Shown here: piece by piece, positions 54,943 through 56,392 of the stretch
Numbering within the stretch: position 1 is the first letter of the stretch
How the letters are laid out: each line of letters begins with the position of its first letter
From: CAZWEZ01 sp964632795
GTDB lineage: Bacteria > Pseudomonadota > Alphaproteobacteria > Rhodospirillales > 2-02-FULL-58-16
Length of the DNA stretch: 56,392 nucleotides
NCBI GenBank assembly: GCA_964632795.1
Contig: CAZWEZ010000008.1
Location: 1 to 56,392 of the forward strand
Reading direction: 5' to 3'
Translations under genes and position numbers: made by a program
The notes under the pieces: generated by a model
Seen by the model: only the letters and a program-made list of their open reading frames with translations
Told to the model about the DNA's origin: nothing
Database searches by the model: none

Positions 54943-56392
54943 ATGAACGCCACCGGGAACACCGTCGATGTCGTCCTTCACAACGCCGACATCCGGACCA
55001 TGGACGCCAGGCGTCCGCGGGCCCGGGCCGTCGCCCTCGGCGGCGGGCGGATCGTGTGGGTGGGGGACGACGACGAGGTGAAATCGCTGGCCGGGGCGGG
55101 AATTCGGACCATCGACCTCGGCGGGCGACTGGTCCTGCCCGGCTTCCAGGACACCCACATGCACCTTCAGTGGTCGGGCACCGAAATCCGCTACAACGCC
55201 GACCTCTACGACGCCAAGACTCCGGACGAGGTCCGCGCGGCGCTCGGCGACTACGCCGAGGCCCACCCCGACCTGCCCTGGGTCCGGGGCGTCGGGTTCA
55301 ACGCCGGCGTCCTGACCTCCGACAAGATGACCCGCCGGCTTCTCGATGAGGCGGTGCCCGACCGCCCGGTATTCGTGCTCGCCTCGGACGGCCACAACGC
55401 GGCCGCCAACACGCTGGGCTTCGAGAGGGCCGGGGTGGGCGCCGACACCCCCGACCCCGCCAACGGCTCCTTCGTCCGCGAGGCCGACGGCCGGCCGGCC
55501 GGCTTCATCATCGAGGAAGCGCTGTTCGTGATGGAGGAACGTTTGCCCCGCTACACGCCAGAGCAACGCGCCCAGGGCGTCCGCTTCGGCGCCGCCCACT
55601 GCAATGCCCACGGCATCACCGGGGTCATCGACGCCATGGTCCATGAAGATGACATGCGCATCTACCGGGGGCTGGAGGACAACGGCGAGCTGACGGTCCG
55701 CGTCCGCGGCGCCGCCAAGATCGTCCCCGATGAGGAAGTGGGCGAAGCCGTCGAGCGCCTGAAGGCGATGCGGGCCGAATACCGCTCCGACAGGCTCAGC
55801 CTGCATTCGGCCAAGTTCTTCATCGACGGGGTGTTCGAGAACCGGACCGCGGTGCTGTTGGAGGACTACGGCGATGGCGGGGGCGAGGGCGGCAACGCCA
55901 AGCCGATCTTCCCGCTTCGCCAACTGATCGAATACTTCACCGCCTTCGACCGCGAACACTTCCAGATCCACGCCCACACCATCGGCGACGGCGCCGTGCG
56001 CATCGCGCTGGACGCTTACGAGGCGGCCCGCGAGGCCAACGGCGCCTGGCCCGGCCTGCACCAGACGGCCCATTTGCAACTGGTCGATCCCACCGACATT
56101 CCGCGCTTCGCCAGGCTGGGCGTGGTCGCCAACTTCCAGCCGCTGTGGGCGGTGCCGGAGCCCTCGATCACCGACATGGTCGAGCCCTGGATCGGCCCCG
56201 AGCGTTCGCGGTGGCTCTATCCCCTGGCCGCCGTGATCGACGCCGGGGCGCCCTATGCGATCAGCAGCGATTGGGGGGTGTCCTCGCTCAACCCCTTCGA
56301 GATCATGCAGAACGCGATGACCCGCCAGAACCCGGAGGACGGCCCGGCCGGTCCCGTCCTTACGCCCCAGCACCGGGTGGGACTCGAGACCC
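54943..56392 (+). CDS. YtcJ-like amidohydrolase, cut by the window end
   Basis: The frame is open from ATG 54943 (AGGAGGAG upstream) through the last base, 483 codons, so the C-terminus is missing. It belongs to the amidohydrolase 3 family (YtcJ/N-substituted formamide deformylase group). The metal histidines are in DTHMHLQWSG, with HAHTIGDGA and SSDWGVSSLNP later. The first 60 residues form the split beta domain (VVLHNADIRTMDARRP). Composition returns to the GC-rich host pattern, so it marks the end of the acquired decarboxylase-SDR segment. Substrate unknown; amide or formamide hydrolysis is the family theme. Confidence 0.88.
   Translation, partial: MNATGNTVDVVLHNADIRTMDARRPRARAVALGGGRIVWVGDDDEVKSLAGAGIRTIDLGGRLVLPGFQDTHMHLQWSGTEIRYNADLYDAKTPDEVRAALGDYAEAHPDLPWVRGVGFNAGVLTSDKMTRRLLDEAVPDRPVFVLASDGHNAAANTLGFERAGVGADTPDPANGSFVREADGRPAGFIIEEALFVMEERLPRYTPEQRAQGVRFGAAHCNAHGITGVIDAMVHEDDMRIYRGLEDNGELTVRVRGAAKIVPDEEVGEAVERLKAMRAEYRSDRLSLHSAKFFIDGVFENRTAVLLEDYGDGGGEGGNAKPIFPLRQLIEYFTAFDREHFQIHAHTIGDGAVRIALDAYEAAREANGAWPGLHQTAHLQLVDPTDIPRFARLGVVANFQPLWAVPEPSITDMVEPWIGPERSRWLYPLAAVIDAGAPYAISSDWGVSSLNPFEIMQNAMTRQNPEDGPAGPVLTPQHRVGLET

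Overview
The window is GC-rich chromosomal DNA, probably from an alphaproteobacterium of the Rhodospirillales type. That placement is inferred from coding style, the Hut genes, the TadG-like protein, the alphaproteobacterial AspRS sequence and the many decayed insertion elements; there is no rRNA gene to confirm it. I saw no tRNA, rRNA or CRISPR array. AT-richer genes stand out against the GC-rich background at about 1.9-4.3, 6.7-7.4, 18.5-18.8 and 52.4-54.9 kb. Most of these lie beside degenerate repeats and look acquired.

Layout. 0.4-1.6 kb: a diguanylate cyclase and an unknown gene. 1.6-4.5 kb: an AT-rich island with two unrelated-looking genes that each carry an R-x4-H HEPN-like motif, preceded by four phased 11-bp repeats. 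4.5-8.9 kb: aspS, a pirin gene bracketed by two same-orientation repeats, and rnd. 9.0-15.4 kb: a polyphosphate block (PPK2, CYTH-CHAD protein, orphan ParA-like ATPase, PPK1, SixA). 15.7-20.3 kb: a TadG-like protein, a hydroxyproline-epimerase-type enzyme and a stretch of repeats with small unknown genes.

20.4-31.9 kb: a complete five-step histidine utilisation set (hutH, hutU, hutI, hutF, hutG) with the repressor gene hutC and one clear HutC-type operator. It also holds three genes that are not standard Hut functions: a DapA-family lyase translationally coupled to hutG, and a class III CoA-transferase plus an acyl-CoA dehydrogenase between hutU and hutH. A REP-associated tyrosine transposase (RAYT) sits between hutF and hutC, and its left repeat supplies the hutF stop codon.

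32.4-51.6 kb: amine catabolism. A putrescine-type aminotransferase precedes a polyamine ABC transporter. After it come a tungsten aldehyde ferredoxin oxidoreductase, three FMN/4Fe-4S flavoproteins of the N-methylproline demethylase / trimethylamine dehydrogenase group, two non-pyrrolysine MttB-family proteins, a BetI-like regulator, a second aminotransferase and a GFA-family protein. The likely theme is import of polyamines and stepwise removal of N-methyl or amino groups with disposal of the aldehydes formed. 52.4-56.4 kb: an AT-richer decarboxylase and SDR, then a YtcJ-like amidohydrolase cut by the window end.

The non-coding part is unusually informative. It holds RAYT repeats assembled into two perfect long palindromes (about 218 and 145 bp), a separate family of structured elements sharing a hairpin core (one folds on paper as a stem with two inner hairpins), and dispersed right-end remnants of an IS1380-like element.
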